From contig WRLM01000002.1 in NCBI GenBank assembly GCA_009777615.1, positions 124,001 to 188,000 on the forward strand: a stretch of 64,000 bases of DNA, given 5' to 3'. Positions 26,433-36,173 of the stretch are shown here, piece after piece. How positions within the stretch are numbered: the stretch's first letter is position 1; each line of letters starts with the position of its first letter. The position numbers were made by a program, and so were the translations under genes. The DNA comes from Candidatus Methanoplasma cognatum (lineage in GTDB: Archaea > Thermoplasmatota > Thermoplasmata > Methanomassiliicoccales > Methanomethylophilaceae). Below the pieces are notes generated by a model. That model ran no database searches and had not been told where the DNA came from. It saw nothing but the letters and a program-made list of their open reading frames with translations.

Positions 26433-27451
26433 GGGTGGTGAAGCAGGCGCGCATAAGATCGTCGGAGGCGGCCGACATAATCCCATACCTGATGGAGCTG
26501 GGTCTTGTCGACAGGTCGGCAAAGATAAGCAAGGACGGGGATCAGAGGCTGGTGCCGGTCACCGCCGGCAGAGAGGGCGAGATGATCGAGATGGGGTATG
26601 AGCTCACGGAAGGGCAAGCGTATACGGTTGAAAGAAGAAAGCCGCAGGAACGGATCCTGGACGAGCTTTCCGACCTCCCGGAGGAAGCGGCGACGGCGCT
26701 GCCCATGAGATGGGAGTACGCCGGAGAAGTGGTCATACTGAGACTTGACGAGAAATGCCGCCCTTACAAAGAGAGGATAGGGGAGGCGTACGCCCGCATC
26801 CTCGGAGCTAAGACCGTATGCGCCGACATCGGCGGGATCGCCGGAGAACTGAGAAGACCCAGCACAGAGATCCTTTACGGAAGCGGCACAGAGTCGGTCA
26901 GGCTGGAGAACGGCATATTCTATGAGTTTGACGTAAGCAGGATAATGTTCGCTTCCGGGAACATTGACGAAAGGTTACGTATGAAAGAGATCAACTGCGA
27001 AGGGGAGACGGTGGTCGATATGTTCGCCGGGATCGGATATTTCACTCTCCCTGTGGCAAAATTCACCGGCGCCAGAAAGGTGTTCGCCTGTGAGAAGAAT
27101 CCGGATTCGTACCGGTATCTGATAAAAAATTCTGAACGGAACGGGGTCGCCGAAAAAGTGATACCGATCCTGGGGGACAACAGGTCCATTCCCGGGAAGA
27201 GGTTCGCCGACAGAGTGATAATGGGATATGTTCAGACTACCTCGGCGTTCCTGCCGAAGGCGCTGGAGATCGTGAAACGCGGCGGGATCATCCACTATCA
27301 CGACACGTTCTACGTGAACGAATACAAAGAAAGGATCGAGGGGATATTCTCAAAGGCGTCCGGAACGGATTTTGAAATAGAACTGATAAAGGAAGTGAAG
27401 TCCTTCGCTCCGTCCGTCTCCCATTATGTCGCCGATGTGAGAATACTTTAA
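26429..27451 (+). CDS. taw2: tRNA wyosine-pathway aminocarboxypropyltransferase Taw2 (Trm5/TYW2 fold)
   Basis: SAM-dependent enzyme acting on the modified guanosine 37 of tRNA-Phe. The catalytic core reads VDMFAGIGYFTLPVAKFTGA and FACEKNPDSYRYLIKNSERNGV; the later DRVIMGYVQTTSAFLP...GGIIHYHDTF matches the Taw2/TYW2 variant, whereas Trm5 methyltransferases have DRVxMNLP at this position. 340 residues from ATG 26429, which overlaps the upstream stop (ATGA). Trm5 is the alternative call. Confidence 0.85.
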   Translation: MRVVKQARIRSSEAADIIPYLMELGLVDRSAKISKDGDQRLVPVTAGREGEMIEMGYELTEGQAYTVERRKPQERILDELSDLPEEAATALPMRWEYAGEVVILRLDEKCRPYKERIGEAYARILGAKTVCADIGGIAGELRRPSTEILYGSGTESVRLENGIFYEFDVSRIMFASGNIDERLRMKEINCEGETVVDMFAGIGYFTLPVAKFTGARKVFACEKNPDSYRYLIKNSERNGVAEKVIPILGDNRSIPGKRFADRVIMGYVQTTSAFLPKALEIVKRGGIIHYHDTFYVNEYKERIEGIFSKASGTDFEIELIKEVKSFAPSVSHYVADVRIL

Positions 27452-27690
27452 ACGCCGCTTTTATTGGCCTTTAACAACAAGGTGAAAGTGATATACCCAG
27501 CAATGTACAGATCAACGCCGACCATAAGATCTTAGCGATCTTTGCGGGCGCGGAGCGCAGGATGCCGGAGTTTGAAACGACGCTTTAAAGCGTGAGCGGA
27601 CGTATAAGCATCCAACCGCGGACCATCCGTACTTTCGGAAGATTCGGAGACCCCTATGTTATGTATTTAAGCGAATTTGGACATGAAATA
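27452..27690. other. Non-coding DNA between taw2 and a structured segment
   Basis: No gene supported. It contains the perfect 14-bp palindrome ACGCTTTAAAGCGT (27580-27593), a GATCTTAGCGATC inverted repeat near 27529-27541, and a TATA-like GTATTTAAG at 27663-27671 about 25 bases before the hairpin array that follows. Confidence 0.5.
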
Positions 27691-27907
27691 CTGCCGTTAG
27701 GATGGGAAGCCCCGGTTCGGAGCCTTCCACAGAGGCGGCGAACCGGGACCATCCGGCAGGAGGTGATAACGTAGCCAACAGCCCCATCGGCCCGGTGATC
27801 CGCATTAAGATCGGGGACGTGATCGTTACGATCCGTACCTGATCCCAATGCGGGACGGTTGATCCACGTTACGGATCCGTCTCCTCATAGGAGGGGACGT
27901 TAAACCC
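27691..27907 (+). ncRNA. Candidate structured RNA: four consecutive hairpins
   Basis: Four strong stem-loops follow one another. (1) 27691-27759: stems CTGCC/GGCAG, GGATGG/CCATCC and CCCGGTTCG/CGAACCGGG, about 20 pairs. (2) 27800-27853: CCGCATT/AATGCGG, GATCGGG/CCTGATC, GATCG/CGATC round a TTA loop. (3) 27855-27880: ACG/CGT and GATCC/GGATC. (4) 27881-27893: CTCCT-CAT-AGGAG. A TATA-like element lies about 25 bases upstream. I find no match to the conserved cores of SRP RNA, RNase P RNA, 5S rRNA or tRNA. It may instead be a decayed gene or DNA-level repeats; a 46-codon frame (27702-27842) runs through it. Strand is inferred from the TATA position. Confidence 0.4.
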
Positions 27908-28112
27908 GCTGCGTAATGTATGAATGAGCTGTCTCTTTATATACTCTCCCGTGAAAACGGCTTTCAGGAAATCATATTGAAGAATAATACCTGGGCGAAC
28001 TTTTTTCTCTCGCAGACCCAACTCACTCCACCAAGAGGGGCCGACCTAAGAAGAAAGTCTCTCCAGGGTGGGATTAGTGTGGGATGCAGGAGTGCCGCTC
28101 AGGCGGCGACGT
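27908..28112. other. Gap with strong TATA box and a hairpin next to the minus-strand stop
   Basis: CTTTATATAC at 27934-27943 is a good archaeal TATA box on the plus strand, yet no plus-strand gene follows, so it may drive a short RNA. GCCGC-TCAG-GCGGC (28094-28107) lies just past the stop of the minus-strand gene and may help end its transcript. Confidence 0.45.
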
Positions 28113-29618
28113 TCAAACCGATTCGCCTGAACTGCTGGCCGTCAGCAGGGTGTTCATCGCCTCGCGGTATCTTTCGCCCTCGGCCTCTATCACGGCCTTT
28201 GCGAAAGGCACAAGGAAATTCACGAAGTCTGTTTCATCGGAGGTAAGATGCAGGGGAAGCTTCACATTCGGGTCGGCCGCGACGGCGAAGGCGGCATAGA
28301 TGGACCTGTACTTGCGATCCTTAAGCGTATCCGGGGCCACCGACCTTACGACCGCATCGCCGCCGCCCACCTTCGCCGCTTTTGCCAGGGTGTCCGAGAA
28401 CTTGGTCATCGGTTTCGGCTTCCTGAATTCCGGAAGCTTTGCGACCACATCGGCGGAGATGAACGATCTGTGGGCCTCACCGAGCGCCTGCGACGGCGTA
28501 CCCTTAGGCTTTTCAGACATCTTATCGGCGAATTCCTGCGAAGTGTGGAAGGCTATCAGTTCCTTCCAGTGGCCGTCCCAAAGGTATGTGAGCGCTTCCG
28601 AGGTCTTGCCGTTCTTTACGACCACGCATTCCGGCACGGAGCTTAGGAATCTTTTTAGCGTTTCTTTCTCGTCATCCGGGCCGGAAAGGGCAGATATGAA
28701 CGAATCCAGGCCGGAGCCGTAATTCTCCGTTCCTATTATGTATGCCGAGACATCCCCTTTCTTAAGGCTTCCCAGCTTCTCTCTCTTTATGGTGTTCAGC
28801 AGGATCCTGTCGTTGATCTCTCCCCGCAGATATCTCTTCAGAAGGTCGCCCTCGACCTTCTCCTTATCGCTCTCGCTTGCAGAGTGGTAAGGGTGTATGA
28901 CGTTCACTTCGATATCATCCAGAGGATCGACCGCGCATATCTTCGATATAAGATACTGTATAGTGGAGACCTCTTTGGAGCAGTTCTCGCAGATCCTTAT
29001 GTGCTCGTCTCTGGATTTTATTTTTATATCGAGGATCAGGGCGTCCTTGTGTCCGCAGTCCAGCCCGTCGTCCTTGAATTCATAAGGGGAGTCCCAGAAT
29101 GTCTCGTAGAGATAATCCTCGGGCATGTTCGGGAAGTTTGTGCACACAAGCCCGTCGCGGAATGAGTAAAGATGAAGTTTGTTCCGTTTGATGAATGCGT
29201 TATAATAAAGAAGCCTTATCCTCGGGTCGTCGTAGTACTGGCAGCCGATGAGCTTGTCGTTCCCTACGGTCCCCCGCACGGCGAACGGGACCTTCTCTCC
29301 GGCGATCGTGGCGGTCGCCAGCATCGGTATCTTTCCGGCGGCGTTCAGAGATATGGTCCCCGCATAGGCCCTGGCCATGTCGTCTGAACCTTTGGACGCC
29401 AGCTTTATGAGCGCGTCCGCATCCCCTTTATATCTGGAGATGCCGTCGATGGCCTTGAAGGTCTTATCGAAGATACATTTCCTGCAGTTGCCGGCGCACA
29501 TGGGCCTGAGCAGAGCAGGATCGTTGGCGAGGTTTCTGGAACGTTCGAGGATCTCCTCCTCAAGTCTTTTTGGTGTCTGTTTGACGCCTCTCATCCTAAA
29601 GCGCTTCTTCTCTGCCAT
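28113..29618 (-). CDS. Cysteine-motif protein of unknown function
   Basis: A 501-residue protein I do not recognise. The N-terminus is basic (KKRFRMRGVKQTPKRLEEEI) and followed by CAGNCRKCIF at about residue 41; a second pair of sites, LDCGHKDA and RICENCSKEV, lies near 185-215, so metal binding is likely. The middle contains LFSF- and IIGTEN-type strands and the C-terminus is helical (FVNFLVPFAKAVIEAEGERY). Codon use matches the core genome. Stand-alone unit; the upstream sequence reads as a weak TATA (CTTAAATAG complement region, 29641-29650). Confidence 0.7.
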   Translation of the reverse strand: MAEKKRFRMRGVKQTPKRLEEEILERSRNLANDPALLRPMCAGNCRKCIFDKTFKAIDGISRYKGDADALIKLASKGSDDMARAYAGTISLNAAGKIPMLATATIAGEKVPFAVRGTVGNDKLIGCQYYDDPRIRLLYYNAFIKRNKLHLYSFRDGLVCTNFPNMPEDYLYETFWDSPYEFKDDGLDCGHKDALILDIKIKSRDEHIRICENCSKEVSTIQYLISKICAVDPLDDIEVNVIHPYHSASESDKEKVEGDLLKRYLRGEINDRILLNTIKREKLGSLKKGDVSAYIIGTENYGSGLDSFISALSGPDDEKETLKRFLSSVPECVVVKNGKTSEALTYLWDGHWKELIAFHTSQEFADKMSEKPKGTPSQALGEAHRSFISADVVAKLPEFRKPKPMTKFSDTLAKAAKVGGGDAVVRSVAPDTLKDRKYRSIYAAFAVAADPNVKLPLHLTSDETDFVNFLVPFAKAVIEAEGERYREAMNTLLTASSSGESV

Positions 29619-29957
29619 TATGAGTCCTAATGTAAACCAGTCTTAAATAGCTGATGAGAGTTGGGCTCAATCCATTCGATACACTTGGGGCAATCCAGAA
29701 ACTCTGAACTATCAGTTTAGAGGGAGGGCCTTTTAGAGGGCGGGTAGCCTCACTCTCTTTTCTGCATGTACCAGATGGAACGGAAAGCATCGGCCGTTGG
29801 CCTTTGGATGTGGTTAGGACACAGGAAAGAGAATGCAGACGTCTCTATCTGTAAGAGAGAGGGGAGGGGGCATTTATGGGTCCTTCTCTGAGTTGAATAG
29901 AAAGGGGCGTTGGCGTAGCCAACAATTATTCCTATGCATATCCGATAGGGATTCAAC
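29619..29957. other. Intergenic region before the PARIS-like gene
   Basis: About 340 bases without a supported gene; purine-rich runs, and a GTTGGC-GTA-GCCAAC hairpin at 29909-29923. It marks the change from core-genome composition to the AT-rich defence gene. Confidence 0.4.
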
Positions 29958-29976
29958 CATTGTATATATAATTCGA
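29958..29976 (+). promoter_or_regulatory. TATA box of the PARIS-like gene
   Basis: ATTGTATATATAATTCG at about 29958-29974 is followed by AATTCGAATT. Transcription would begin near 29988-29992, which excludes the TTG at 29978 as the start codon and favours ATG 30020. Confidence 0.65.
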
Positions 29977-30019
29977 ATTGTATTTAGAATTCTATAAGCT
30001 TGGATTGGAAAAATGTATT

Positions 30020-31918
30020 ATGGCAGATGACACAAAGTATAAAACTCAACAACAAAAGAGAATCGATGGTTATGTTAGGGCTATCGACTCTGCATTAAAC
30101 ATCATTAATGAAATGAAAATGGAGCAATGGACCGAGGAATCAATAAACAAACTATTTTCTCAAAGAGGTATAATTGTTGTCGGACCACCTCAAATGCATC
30201 AGCACAATGTCAAATATCTAAATGAGTTTGATTTCGACCGGTCTTCAAAAAAGTTAGAAGATATGAGGGAACGTTCTAAGTTCATATTCAGTTCAAACGA
30301 GTGGAAGGGATACAATCCTTCGTACCAAGGTCATATTTCTTCTATGTTTGAAGCTTTTAAAGCAGAGGTTGATAAATTTCTCCTTAACCAAGAACCTAAT
30401 GTATTCATTCTCGATAAAATAGTAGCTTTTCTGAGATTCATAAGTCAGAATTCTGACACACACATCGATGAACTCTTTGAGATCTTTAAATATGGAAACA
30501 AAAATTATGTTATTTTTGGCAAAAACGGATCAGGAAAGACAAAACTTCTGGAGAGAGTCTCCAGCAGTATTTTAACTGGGAGTTCTTTTGTTATTCCCGC
30601 GAAACGCAATGTGAATAGCATCGGAGGTGCTGGTTTAGTAAGGCAAAAAATCGACTTAAAAGAAATACTCTCTGAAAAAAATAATCCGGTTTATTACTTA
30701 ACAAGAGCAGTTCGAAACCGAGCTTTTGAAGAAATTGATAAAAAAATTACCCCCAACATACAAGAAAAATTTTTTGAAATATTCAATAGTCTGGGACTTG
30801 AAAGAAAAATCCAGATAGAACAAGATCACCCATACCTATATGCGGAAGGGAAGAATAAGTATTCATTAATTGAGGGAAGTGATGGCGAAATAACGGTCGC
30901 ATATATGATAATGGCCACCTTATTATTGCCATCCAACGCATTTGTTTTCATCGATGAGCCAGAAAATCATCTGAACGGTTCGCTTATGCAAAAACTATTT
31001 GACAGGTTGGAGGACGAAAGGCCAGATCTAGTATTCATATATCTCACACATGTGGTAAACTTTGTAGAGAGCCGTAAAAATGTTGAATTGATCTACCTGG
31101 AGAAGACCGCCGCAACCCCTCACGAGTTTAAATTCAAGAACGTCAAGGATTTTGACTCGGTCGATTTGGATATGATTTTAAGCATAGAGGGCACGCAAGA
31201 TGATATTATTTTTTGCGAGGGCGATGACAAAAACTCGATCGATTGTAAGATTCTTGAAAGCGCATATGCTAACTATATCGTAAAACCTGTTGGTTCATGT
31301 GAGCGAGTCATCAATTGTGTCTACGGATTGAGTGAAAAATATAACTTCCTCCGCAGAAATGCATATGGCATCATAGATGGTGACTTTAGAACAGAAGATG
31401 AGAAAAAGAGCCTACGTGATAAAAATATATTTGTTTTAGAATACAACGAGTTGGAAAACTTATTGATAGATAGCGAGATTTTGGCGTGTGTTAACAAGAA
31501 CACGATGGATAAAGACATTGAAAAAGTAAATAAAGATTTGATTAAAATCATAAAAAAGAGAAAACGCGCTACGATGGATGATTACCTCAACAAGCGCTAT
31601 AACAGGATACTTAAGGCAGAAAAGCTCCGCTATAATGAAAATTTAGTGGAAGAAATTGACAGTCTTAATGAAAAAAACAAAAAAACCATCATGGATGAAA
31701 TACATAAATATGAAAGCGACTTCGACGATTGTATCTCTCGGGGCGATTATAATGCCCTGATAAGGCTAGTTCCAGCGAAAGGGATTGTTGACGAAGCGGC
31801 ACAGCAGATTGGGATCAAAGGAAAAGATGATTACATAGGCAGGGTCATTAAACTCATAAAACAAAATAAAGAGGTCAGACAACTGGTTTTGAATAAAATC
31901 GGATTCGATATCAAATGA
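30020..31918 (+). CDS. Fused AAA ATPase-DUF4435 (TOPRIM) protein, PARIS-like (AriAB)
   Basis: Two-domain protein of 632 residues. The N-terminal ABC-type ATPase has Walker A FGKNGSGKTKL (about 165), the signature-like IEGSDGEITVAYMI, and Walker B AFVFIDEPENHL (about 305). The C-terminal DUF4435 domain begins DDIIFCEGDDKNSIDCKIL (about 393) with YGIIDGDFR and VLEYNELENLLID, the acidic residues of a TOPRIM-like nuclease. This is the composition of the PARIS anti-phage system, in which AriA senses phage anti-restriction proteins and AriB halts translation; single-chain fusions are known. The gene is far more AT-rich than its neighbours and uses AT-ending codons, a sign of transfer. Start chosen from TATA position. 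Confidence 0.82.
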   Translation: MADDTKYKTQQQKRIDGYVRAIDSALNIINEMKMEQWTEESINKLFSQRGIIVVGPPQMHQHNVKYLNEFDFDRSSKKLEDMRERSKFIFSSNEWKGYNPSYQGHISSMFEAFKAEVDKFLLNQEPNVFILDKIVAFLRFISQNSDTHIDELFEIFKYGNKNYVIFGKNGSGKTKLLERVSSSILTGSSFVIPAKRNVNSIGGAGLVRQKIDLKEILSEKNNPVYYLTRAVRNRAFEEIDKKITPNIQEKFFEIFNSLGLERKIQIEQDHPYLYAEGKNKYSLIEGSDGEITVAYMIMATLLLPSNAFVFIDEPENHLNGSLMQKLFDRLEDERPDLVFIYLTHVVNFVESRKNVELIYLEKTAATPHEFKFKNVKDFDSVDLDMILSIEGTQDDIIFCEGDDKNSIDCKILESAYANYIVKPVGSCERVINCVYGLSEKYNFLRRNAYGIIDGDFRTEDEKKSLRDKNIFVLEYNELENLLIDSEILACVNKNTMDKDIEKVNKDLIKIIKKRKRATMDDYLNKRYNRILKAEKLRYNENLVEEIDSLNEKNKKTIMDEIHKYESDFDDCISRGDYNALIRLVPAKGIVDEAAQQIGIKGKDDYIGRVIKLIKQNKEVRQLVLNKIGFDIK

Positions 31919-31932
31919 ATTTTTTTTTGTCT
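31919..31932 (+). terminator. T-rich terminator after the PARIS-like gene
   Basis: A run of nine T directly after the stop codon followed by further T-rich sequence, the common archaeal U-tract termination signal. A TCGGAC/GTCCGA inverted repeat follows near 31953-31972. Confidence 0.6.
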
Positions 31933-32014
31933 TTCTTTGTTATACGAGGGAGTCGGACAGGCATAGTCCGAACCCCTTCCCAATCGGTTCCGAGAATCGC
32001 CTTTTTATAGGTTA

Positions 32015-32084
32015 GTTTATATAGAAGAACAAACCATAACCCCCTTAGAAATTCCATAACGATAAAGGAATAATACTTGGAGGT
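32015..32084 (+). promoter_or_regulatory. Thermosome promoter and ribosome site
   Basis: TATA element GTTTATATAG at 32015-32024 and Shine-Dalgarno TTGGAGGT at 32077-32084, nine bases before ATG 32094. The leader is about 50 bases. I see no clear heat-shock operator. Confidence 0.65.
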
Positions 32085-32093
32085 TTGAATAAA

Positions 32094-33728
32094 ATGGGTT
32101 TGGGTAACGCACCTATCTTGATCCTCAGGGAAGGAACCAAGAGGGATAAAGGAAAAGACGCACAGTACAACAACATCACCGCCGCCAGGGCTATCGCTGA
32201 CGCAGTCAGGAGCAGCCTCGGACCGAGAGGGATGGACAAGATGCTCGTAGATTCAATGGGAGACGTGGTGATCACCAACGACGGTGTCACGATCCTCAAG
32301 GAAATGGATGTACAGCACCCCGCGGCAAAGATGCTGGTCGAAGTGGCCAAGACGCAGGACGCGGAGGTAGGGGACGGAACGACCACATCCGTCATAATCG
32401 CGGGCGAACTCCTGAAGAAAGCGACCGACATGATAGATTCCAACGTACACCCGACGATCATAACCGCGGGATACAGGCTCGCTAACGTGAAGGCCCAAGA
32501 GGTCCTCAAGAAAGTTTCTATGAAAGTGAGCGTAAAGGACGAAAAACTTCTGAAACAGATAGCGGAGAACGCAATGATCAGCAAACAGGTCGGAGGATCG
32601 AAGGAATTCTTCGCGGACATGGTCGTCGACGCTGTCAAAACAATCCTTGACAAGGATGACAAAGGCAATTACACAGCCGACCTGAAGAACATTCAGACGG
32701 TCAAGAAAGCAGGCGCGAGCATGAACGAGTCGCTGCTCGTCAAAGGTCTCATACTGGATAAGGAACCGGTCTCCCCCTCGATGCCTAAGAAGGTGAAAGG
32801 AGCGAAGATCGCCATCGTCGACGCGGCATTCGAGATCAAGAAAACGGAGATAGACGCAAAGATCCAGATAACCGACCCCTCGCAGCTCTCCGCCTTTGTG
32901 AAAGAAGAGGAGAACATGCTCAAAGCGATGGTCGATCAGGTCAAGAACGCGGGCGCGAACGTCGTGTTCTGCCAGAAAGGCATAGACGACCTTGCGCAGC
33001 ACCTCTTTGCGAAAGCAGGCATCTATGCATGCAGGCGCGTGAAGAAATCGGACACGGAGAGACTGGCAAAGTCCACCGGAGCGAGCATCTGCCACAAGAT
33101 CATAGAGTTCGGCCCGGAGGACCTCGGATACGCGGACCTCGTCGAGCTGAAAGTGGTCGAGAATGAAGAGATGACCTTCATCACCGGATGCAGAGACCCC
33201 AAGACAGTGTCCATACTGGTCAGGGGGGGAACAAACCACGTCGCGGACGAAGTGGAGAGGTCCCTCGTCGACGCATGGTCCGTCGTCAAAGTTTCGATAG
33301 AGGACGGGATGATCGTCACCGGCGGAGGCTCCACGGCGATGGAGATAGCGATGCAGCTCAGGGATTACGCGGCGTCGGTAGGCGGAAGGGAACAGATCGC
33401 CATAGAAGCATTCGCTTCGGCGATGGAGATAATCCCGACCACTCTGGCCGAGAACGCCGGGCTTGATCCGATCGATATCAACATCCAGATGAGGAAAGAG
33501 CACAAGAGCGGAAAGGTTCACGCGGGCCTGAACCCCTTCACGGGGAAGGTCGAGGACATGAGCAAGCTCAATGTCATCGAGCCGCTCAGGGTCGGTAAGC
33601 AGGCCATCAACTCCGCTACCGACGCAGCGGTGATGATCCTCAGGATCGATGACGTCATAGCATCGAAGTCAAGCTCGATACCGGAATACGGCACCGGCGA
33701 CGAGATGCCTTCGTTCGATGACGACTGA
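32094..33728 (+). CDS. thsA: Thermosome (group II chaperonin) subunit
   Basis: ATP-driven protein-folding chamber of archaea, 544 residues. It starts with the typical MGLGNAPILILREGTKRDKG, has the nucleotide-binding VRSSLGPRGMDKMLVD, NDGVTILKEM and VGDGTTTSVIIAGELL, the catalytic-Asp region and the C-terminal VMILRIDDVIASK. The tail is short and acidic (MPSFDDD) without the Gly-Met repeats of many thermosomes. ATG 32094 chosen because GGAGG lies nine bases before it; an in-frame TTG at 32085 is too close to that site. Confidence 0.96.
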   Translation: MGLGNAPILILREGTKRDKGKDAQYNNITAARAIADAVRSSLGPRGMDKMLVDSMGDVVITNDGVTILKEMDVQHPAAKMLVEVAKTQDAEVGDGTTTSVIIAGELLKKATDMIDSNVHPTIITAGYRLANVKAQEVLKKVSMKVSVKDEKLLKQIAENAMISKQVGGSKEFFADMVVDAVKTILDKDDKGNYTADLKNIQTVKKAGASMNESLLVKGLILDKEPVSPSMPKKVKGAKIAIVDAAFEIKKTEIDAKIQITDPSQLSAFVKEEENMLKAMVDQVKNAGANVVFCQKGIDDLAQHLFAKAGIYACRRVKKSDTERLAKSTGASICHKIIEFGPEDLGYADLVELKVVENEEMTFITGCRDPKTVSILVRGGTNHVADEVERSLVDAWSVVKVSIEDGMIVTGGGSTAMEIAMQLRDYAASVGGREQIAIEAFASAMEIIPTTLAENAGLDPIDINIQMRKEHKSGKVHAGLNPFTGKVEDMSKLNVIEPLRVGKQAINSATDAAVMILRIDDVIASKSSSIPEYGTGDEMPSFDDD

Positions 33729-33740
33729 AACCATTAAAAC

Positions 33741-33755
33741 GGGGCCTCTGGCCCC
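33741..33755 (+). terminator. Hairpin after thermosome gene
   Basis: GGGGCC-TCT-GGCCCC, a perfect 6-bp GC stem 12 bases after the stop codon, followed by AT-rich sequence that also contains the grpE promoter (TATTATATATATTTC). Confidence 0.6.
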
Positions 33756-33794
33756 ATCAATATTATATATATTTCAACTAAAGGAGGCCTACCG

Positions 33795-34319
33795 GTGACT
33801 GAGAAGTCTAAAAAGAAGAAGGCGGAAGAGGATGTCGAGGAGACATCCGGAGATATGGCGGATGCCCTTTCCGAGGCCAATGCCAAGGCGGAAGAGTATC
33901 TGAACATGGCCAGAAGGCTTCAGGCGGACTTCGACAACTTCCGCAGAAGAACGGAGAAGGAGAACGAAGAGTTCAGGAAATTCGCCGCATGGGGCATGGC
34001 AAAGAGTCTGCTGAACATAGCGGACGATATGGAAAGGGCATTGGGAACGGCAAAAGAGGAAACGGAGCTGGTAGCAGGAATAAGAGGGATAAGGCAGAAT
34101 CTGATGAAGATCCTGGAGGAGAACGGTCTCACCGAGATACCCACGGACTGCAGGTTCGATCCGAACCTCCATGAGGCTCTGTGCACAGTGGAAGCGGACA
34201 CCGACGGCGAGATAGCCGAAGTGTTCCAGAAAGGATACCGCATGAACGATAAGATACTTAGATACCCGAAGGTCAAAGTAACAAAGAAAAAGGAAAGTGA
34301 TGAAACATGTCAAGAATAA
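33795..34319 (+). CDS. grpE: Nucleotide exchange factor GrpE
   Basis: Releases ADP from DnaK. The protein has a charged N-terminus, a long coiled-coil (residues 25-70, [20 protein letters not shown]) and the beta-domain GFRF-type end ([21 protein letters not shown]). Start is GTG 33795 with AAAGGAGG at 33780-33787. The end overlaps dnaK by 13 bases, so the three chaperone genes form one unit. Confidence 0.94.
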   Translation: MTEKSKKKKAEEDVEETSGDMADALSEANAKAEEYLNMARRLQADFDNFRRRTEKENEEFRKFAAWGMAKSLLNIADDMERALGTAKEETELVAGIRGIRQNLMKILEENGLTEIPTDCRFDPNLHEALCTVEADTDGEIAEVFQKGYRMNDKILRYPKVKVTKKKESDETCQE

Positions 34320-36163
34320 TAGGAATAGATCTAGGAACGAGCAATTCAGCCGCATCGATAATGGAAGGCGGAAGGCCGACCATGATCCCCAGCGCGGAGG
34401 GAACCAGCGTCGGAGGGAAGTCATTCCCGTCCTATGTGGCATTCACGAAGGACGGCCAGCTGCTGGTCGGAGAACCGGCGAGAAGGCAGGCAGTGACGAA
34501 TCCGGACGGCACGATAAAGAATGTGAAGAGGAAGATGGGGTCGAACGAGAAGGTCACCGCCCTCGGAAAGGAATACACCCCTCAGCAGATCTCGGCGTTC
34601 ATTCTTCAGAAAATAAAGAAGGACTCCGAATCATACCTCGGCGAGAAGATAGAAAAAGCGGTCATAACCGTGCCCGCATACTTCAACGATAACCAGAGGC
34701 AGGCGACCAAGGACGCGGGAGCGATCGCCGGGCTGGAAGTGGTCCGCATAATAAACGAGCCTACCGCCGCGGCGCTGGCTTACGGATTGGACAAAAGCGG
34801 GACCTCTCAGAAGATAATGGTCTTCGACCTCGGAGGAGGAACACTGGACGTTACGATCATGGATTTCAGCGACGGCGTGTTCGAAGTCATTTCCACGTCA
34901 GGCGACACCCAGCTGGGAGGGTCGGACATGGACGAGGTCATCACAAAATATGTGCTGGCACAGTTCCAGAAGGAGACCGGGATAGACCTCTCCAAGGACA
35001 ATATGGCATTCTGGAGGGTCAGGGAGGCATGCGAAAAGGCGAAGATCGAACTGTCCACAACAATGCAGACTGAGATCAACCTCCCGTTCATATCGTCGGA
35101 CGCATCGGGCCCGAAACACCTGATACAGACGATCACCAGAGCGAAGCTGGAAGAGCTGGTGGAGCCGATAGTCCAGAGATGCAAGAAATCCATCGATCAG
35201 GCGGTCTCCGATTCGAAGCTTTCGTCGGACGCGATAGACAAGATCATAATGGTCGGGGGGCCGACAAGGATGCCGATAGTTCAGAATTTCATAGAGAGCA
35301 TCGTCGGGCCGAAGATACAGAGGGGCATCGACCCGATGGAGTGCGTCTCCATGGGCGCGGCCGTCCAGGGAGCTGTGCTCTCCGGAGACGTGAAGGACGT
35401 TCTGCTTCTGGATGTCACGCCTCTTTCGCTCGGAATAGAGACGCAGGGAGGCATCGCCACCACCCTTATAGAAAGGAACACCACGATCCCGACAAAAAGG
35501 GCGCAGATATTCTCCACCGCGACGGACAATCAGCCGGCGGTGGAGGTCAACGTCGTCCAGGGAGAGAGGAAGATGGCGGCGGATAACACCTCGTTAGGAA
35601 GATTCATCCTCGACGGCATACTTCCGGCGCCCAGAGGGATGCCTCAGATAGAGGTAACCTTCGACATCGACGCCAATGGGATAATAAACGTCTCCGCCAA
35701 AGATAAGGGAACCGGAAAAGAGCAGAAGATCACCATCGCGTCCAGCAACAAACTGTCGAAGGACGAGATAAGCGAGCTCGTAAAACAGGCGGAGATGTTC
35801 GCGGACGCGGATAAGAAGAAGCTTGAGGCGATCGAAGCGAAGAACCAGGCGGAGACCATGATCCACTCGGTCCGCAAATCGCTGGACGAACTGGGAGAGA
35901 AGGTCTCCCAGGAGGAAAGGGTGTCGGTGGAAGCAGCGGTGAGCGACCTGGAGGGCGCGGTCAAAGGAGGTAGCGCGGAAGACATTAGATCAAAGCTCGA
36001 TGCGCTGATGAAAGCGATGGGTCCGATCAGCCAGAAGATATACCAGGAAGCTGCGGCGCAGCAACAGCAGGCTCAGGGCGCGGACGCCGGGCCCGAGAAC
36101 GCGGAACAAGATGATTTCATCGACGCGGACTACAAGATCGTGGACGATGAGGATAAGAAGTAA
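34307..36163 (+). CDS. dnaK: Hsp70 chaperone DnaK
   Basis: ATP-dependent chaperone of 618 residues. Signature motifs [44 protein letters not shown] and [19 protein letters not shown] define the ATPase domain; [16 protein letters not shown] starts the peptide-binding domain, followed by the helical lid and an acidic tail. In archaea this system was acquired from bacteria and coexists with the thermosome. Confidence 0.97.
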   Translation: MSRIIGIDLGTSNSAASIMEGGRPTMIPSAEGTSVGGKSFPSYVAFTKDGQLLVGEPARRQAVTNPDGTIKNVKRKMGSNEKVTALGKEYTPQQISAFILQKIKKDSESYLGEKIEKAVITVPAYFNDNQRQATKDAGAIAGLEVVRIINEPTAAALAYGLDKSGTSQKIMVFDLGGGTLDVTIMDFSDGVFEVISTSGDTQLGGSDMDEVITKYVLAQFQKETGIDLSKDNMAFWRVREACEKAKIELSTTMQTEINLPFISSDASGPKHLIQTITRAKLEELVEPIVQRCKKSIDQAVSDSKLSSDAIDKIIMVGGPTRMPIVQNFIESIVGPKIQRGIDPMECVSMGAAVQGAVLSGDVKDVLLLDVTPLSLGIETQGGIATTLIERNTTIPTKRAQIFSTATDNQPAVEVNVVQGERKMAADNTSLGRFILDGILPAPRGMPQIEVTFDIDANGIINVSAKDKGTGKEQKITIASSNKLSKDEISELVKQAEMFADADKKKLEAIEAKNQAETMIHSVRKSLDELGEKVSQEERVSVEAAVSDLEGAVKGGSAEDIRSKLDALMKAMGPISQKIYQEAAAQQQQAQGADAGPENAEQDDFIDADYKIVDDEDKK

Positions 36164-36173
36164 GGTAAGCTGA

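Noticed and set aside
27592-27774. 60-codon GTG frame before the hairpin array
   Set aside because: Crosses the strongest stem, no ribosome site, basic low-information translation.
27691-27907. SRP RNA, RNase P RNA or 5S rRNA
   Set aside because: None of the conserved core sequences of these RNAs could be found in the stems or loops.
32253-33521. 422-codon frame on the minus strand inside the thermosome gene
   Set aside because: Shadow of a GC-rich coding sequence; Arg/His/Asp-rich low-information translation.
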